Source: JACJXF01 sp964404825
GTDB taxonomy: Bacteria > Bacteroidota > Bacteroidia > Bacteroidales > GCA-2748055
Direction: 5' to 3'
Assembly (NCBI GenBank): GCA_964404825.1
Contig: CAYOLQ010000001.1
Span: 1 to 64,000 of the forward strand
DNA: 64,000 nucleotides
Part shown: piece after piece, positions 62,003 to 64,000 of the stretch
Layout: every line of letters starts with the position of its first letter
How positions within the stretch are numbered: position 1 is the first letter of the stretch
The notes under the pieces: generated by a model
What the model was told of the DNA's origin: nothing
Database searches by the model: none
What the model saw: the letters and a program-made list of their open reading frames with translations, nothing else
Translations under genes and position numbers: made by a program

Positions 62003-62977
62003 TTATTTTTCCCTTTTTATTAATTCTTCTGAAAATTCAAGTAATATTTTCTTTCTTTCATGAGACAGATTAACTTCATTCAAATATTTCAAAGCCTTTT
62101 TGTGGAATATATTAATCTGATTTTGTGTATCGTTTTTTATGTCCAGCGAATTGAAAACGCTTATCACCTGATGTATTTTTTCATTGGGATCAAAATCAAT
62201 ACCTGAAAAATATTTGGAAAGAATCAGTAAATCTGATCCTTTGGCTTTTTCAAACGCCTTAATTACAAGGTAGGTACGTTTGTTGGTAAGAATATCATTC
62301 CCGATCTTTTTCCCAAAAAGATCCTGATTTCCGAAACTGTCAAGTAAGTCATCCTGCAATTGAAATGCAAGACCAAGATTCAATCCAAAATAATACATCC
62401 TGTCAGCTTCTTTCTCAGGCGCTCCGCCTATATAAGATCCGATTCCCAGAGAAGCGGCTAAAAGCACAGAGGTTTTTAAGCGAATCATATTAATATACTC
62501 AGAAATTGTTACAGATTCTTTTTGAGCATATTCCATATCAAGCATTTGCCCTTCACAGACTTCAACTGCTGTTTTGCTAAAAAGATTACTGACCGCTCTG
62601 ATTTTTTCATCATCAACTCTGCAGATCAAATCATTTGCAATTATCGACATTGCATCTCCAGATAAAATTGCAGTATTCGGATCCCATTTTACATGCACTG
62701 TTGGTCTGTTTCTCCTGATGCTTGAATTATCCATCAGGTCGTCATGGAGCAGGGTGAAATTGTGAAATACTTCTATACCCAGAGCCGGATAAATGGCTTT
62801 GTGATAATTACCTCCAAAAAGGTCACAGGCTAGCAAAACAAGTGAAGGTCTCAGACGTTTTCCACCATCGCTCAGAATAAATCTTACCGGATCGTAGAGT
62901 TTTTTGGGCTCTTCGGGGAAAACTAATTTTTTGAGTTCGTCTGAAATCAGCTTTTGGGCCTTACTTATGCTTAACAT
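62003..62977 (-). CDS. polyprenyl diphosphate synthase (geranylgeranyl/farnesyl type)
   Basis: 324-residue trans-prenyltransferase. First Asp-rich motif LLHDDLMDNSSIRRNRPTVH (about 77-96) and second LAFQLQDDLLDSFG (about 205-218) are intact, as are GGKRLRPSLVLL and GDAMSI. In this family, chain length is set by the residues before the first motif; here FHNFTLLHDD has Phe and Thr at those sites, compatible with a C15-C20 product, but this cannot be settled by eye. It may feed GGPP to the carotenoid genes at the other end of the window, none of which encodes a synthase. Co-directional with the sensor gene. Confidence 0.9.
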   Translation of the reverse strand: MLSISKAQKLISDELKKLVFPEEPKKLYDPVRFILSDGGKRLRPSLVLLACDLFGGNYHKAIYPALGIEVFHNFTLLHDDLMDNSSIRRNRPTVHVKWDPNTAILSGDAMSIIANDLICRVDDEKIRAVSNLFSKTAVEVCEGQMLDMEYAQKESVTISEYINMIRLKTSVLLAASLGIGSYIGGAPEKEADRMYYFGLNLGLAFQLQDDLLDSFGNQDLFGKKIGNDILTNKRTYLVIKAFEKAKGSDLLILSKYFSGIDFDPNEKIHQVISVFNSLDIKNDTQNQINIFHKKALKYLNEVNLSHERKKILLEFSEELIKREK

Positions 62978-63165
62978 TTCGTAAAAATCGTTCAGAAATT
63001 ATTGAATCTAAGATACGGATAAAAATTTCTAAAACTAAAATTAATTTTCCTGTATCAGGATATTCATTTATTAACTCAGGTCCAGGAAAGACATGTCAGA
63101 GTTACTGATATTCAAGTAATTACTGGCGAATCCATATTTCTGGCATGAATTCTGATATATTATTG

Positions 63166-63226
63166 TTGATTTTTCGGTTTTACCAACTTTAAGTTTTTAT
63201 GTGTAACTTTGAAACCGAAAAATCAA
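63166..63226. repeat. perfect 15-bp inverted repeat flanking a promoter
   Basis: TTGATTTTTCGGTTT (63166-63180) and its exact reverse complement AAACCGAAAAATCAA (63212-63226) enclose 31 bases. The enclosed sequence ends with a -7 element, and the right arm covers the predicted transcription start. This fits a repressor operator or a 5' RNA hairpin better than a terminator. Confidence 0.7.
63204..63211 (+). promoter_or_regulatory. predicted sigma-70 -7 element between the repeat arms
   Basis: TAACTTTG matches TAnnTTTG exactly. The transcript would start near 63218, inside the right repeat arm, leaving a leader of about 60 bases before the ATG at 63278. Confidence 0.55.
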
Positions 63227-63277
63227 TGATTTATTCAGCAAAACCATTGTTTATTTTATATTTCGAAAGCAGGGAAT

Positions 63278-64000
63278 ATGAGAAGATTCTTTATAGCGAA
63301 TATTGTTTTCTTTATGTCATTGGTACTGAATTGTGAATTAAATGCACAGCATAGAATCCCGATTAAAATGCCTGCATTTGCTGGGGACACGTTAATTTTT
63401 GGGCATTATTTTCGGGAATCCCTGATAATTCAGGATAGTACAATTCTGGATTCAAAAGGTAATGGTGAGTTTTCAGGTTCTGAAACATTGCCTTCAGGTC
63501 TTTACCTTGTGTATCTTCCGGATCGGAACAGGTTCGATCTTCTGATTGATAAAAATCAGTTTTTTTCGATTGAAAGTGATTCCGGAGATCTTATCAGAAA
63601 CACAAAAATTACCGGCGATAAAGAAAATATTCTTTTTTACCAGTATCAGAATTATATTGCTGATCAGCGAGACATAGCAACAACACTGCAGAAACAATTA
63701 AGCGAAGCGTCTGGACAGGATTCAATTACAATTAGCAATAAGCTTCAGGAAATAAACACAACTGTTTATAATTACGTTTCGAATCTTGTTAATTCATATC
63801 CGGATACTTATTTCAGTAAATTTCTGACTTCTCTTAAGGATGTTGAGGTACCAGATCCCCCGAGGGACACAAACGGGAACATCACCGACTCAACTTTTCA
63901 GATTCGATACTTCAAAGCCCATTACTTCGATAATTTTGACCTTTCTGATGTCAGACTTTTACGGTCTCCTTTTTACGAAAAGAAGTTAATGTATTATTTG
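63278..64000 (+). CDS. DUF4369/TlpA-like secreted protein (3' truncated by window edge)
   Basis: The first 241 codons are in the window. ATG 63278 starts a signal peptide (RRFFIANIVFFMSLVLNCELNAQ) with cleavage likely at NAQ. Residues about 28-125 look like the DUF4369 beta-domain seen at the N-terminus of Bacteroidota TlpA-like thioredoxins (GDTLIFGHYFRESLIIQDS, GLYLVYLPDRNRFDLLID). A helical stretch of the DUF5106 type follows (about 130-241, NYVSNLVNSYPDTYFSKFL, YFKAHYFDNFDLSD). The thioredoxin CxxC domain expected at the C-terminus would lie outside the window. Role: probably periplasmic thiol-disulfide chemistry, by family. Confidence 0.8.
   Translation, partial: MRRFFIANIVFFMSLVLNCELNAQHRIPIKMPAFAGDTLIFGHYFRESLIIQDSTILDSKGNGEFSGSETLPSGLYLVYLPDRNRFDLLIDKNQFFSIESDSGDLIRNTKITGDKENILFYQYQNYIADQRDIATTLQKQLSEASGQDSITISNKLQEINTTVYNYVSNLVNSYPDTYFSKFLTSLKDVEVPDPPRDTNGNITDSTFQIRYFKAHYFDNFDLSDVRLLRSPFYEKKLMYYL

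Larger units (their letters stand above)
62978..63277. other. 300-base divergent intergenic region
   Basis: It holds the start region of the polyprenyl synthase gene (a near -7 match, TATCTTAG on the minus strand at about 63007-63014) and, at its far end, the inverted repeat and promoter of the next gene. No open frame or RNA gene was seen in it. Confidence 0.6.

Noticed and set aside
63166..63226. Invertible phase-variable promoter
   Set aside because: The arms and the enclosed -7 element look like one, but the known Bacteroides invertible promoters are much longer than 31 bases and come with a nearby recombinase, which is absent here. Kept only as an operator or hairpin candidate.

Overview
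Organism. The window reads as a chromosomal segment of a pigmented environmental member of the Bacteroidota, most likely class Bacteroidia (Marinilabiliales- or Bacteroidales-like; this placement is inference). The base composition is AT-rich. Several genes sit behind matches to the Bacteroidota sigma-70 -7 element TAnnTTTG rather than behind Shine-Dalgarno sites. The protein families (PorT-like barrels, DUF4154/SpoIIE sensors, Reg_prop propellers, CreD, DUF2721, heterodimer-type fused lycopene cyclase) fit that phylum. No tRNA, rRNA, CRISPR, prophage or insertion sequence was seen. One 100-N assembly gap lies at 58915-59014. Layout, 1-8 kb: a carotenoid operon (crtI, cut by the window edge, crtB, crtZ, fused crtYcd) able to make zeaxanthin-type pigment; an ECF sigma factor with its membrane anti-sigma protein and an Asp-rich outer-membrane barrel that carries the same promoter pattern as the sigma gene; a ThiF/MoeB-like E1 enzyme and peptidase E. 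Layout, 8-20 kb: AsmA-like protein, histidine kinase, U32 peptidase, an unknown protein, MnmH, a hybrid kinase, RsgA and exonuclease III. Layout, 20-29 kb: a CBM9-like/SGNH esterase-like lipoprotein divergent from a GH3 glycosidase, then a 1548-residue sensor made of two solute-binding domains, a Reg_prop propeller, a membrane segment and a SpoIIE phosphatase. Layout, 29-36 kb: small membrane and regulatory proteins (SRPBCC, WYL, two DUF2721, HTH, CreD, TSUP permease). Layout, 36-59.6 kb: a long minus-strand block, with a SNF2 helicase, an FtsX/LolD-type ABC transporter and a GT4 glycosyltransferase followed by the most interesting part, 44.5-59.6 kb. Layout, 59.7-64 kb: a small Cys-rich lipoprotein with a clear terminator, a DUF4154-SpoIIE sensor, a polyprenyl diphosphate synthase (possible GGPP supplier for the carotenoid genes) and a truncated DUF4369/TlpA-like lipoprotein or secreted protein behind an inverted-repeat-flanked promoter. 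Candidate system. From 44.5 to 59.6 kb, six secreted or membrane-anchored PQQ-like propeller proteins that share an N-terminal (W/F)RG box, plus one NHL propeller with a CC motif, are interleaved with a NuoE-NuoF-ferredoxin fusion, a GltD/NuoG-like FAD/Fe-S protein lacking the NAD(P)H-binding domain, a NapH-like membrane ferredoxin, a NapG-like exported ferredoxin and a Cys4 membrane peptide. Several junctions overlap or nearly touch. I read this as a possible redox route linking cytoplasmic NADH to the cell envelope. The substrate, the direction of electron flow and whether the propellers are redox proteins or scaffolds are unknown.
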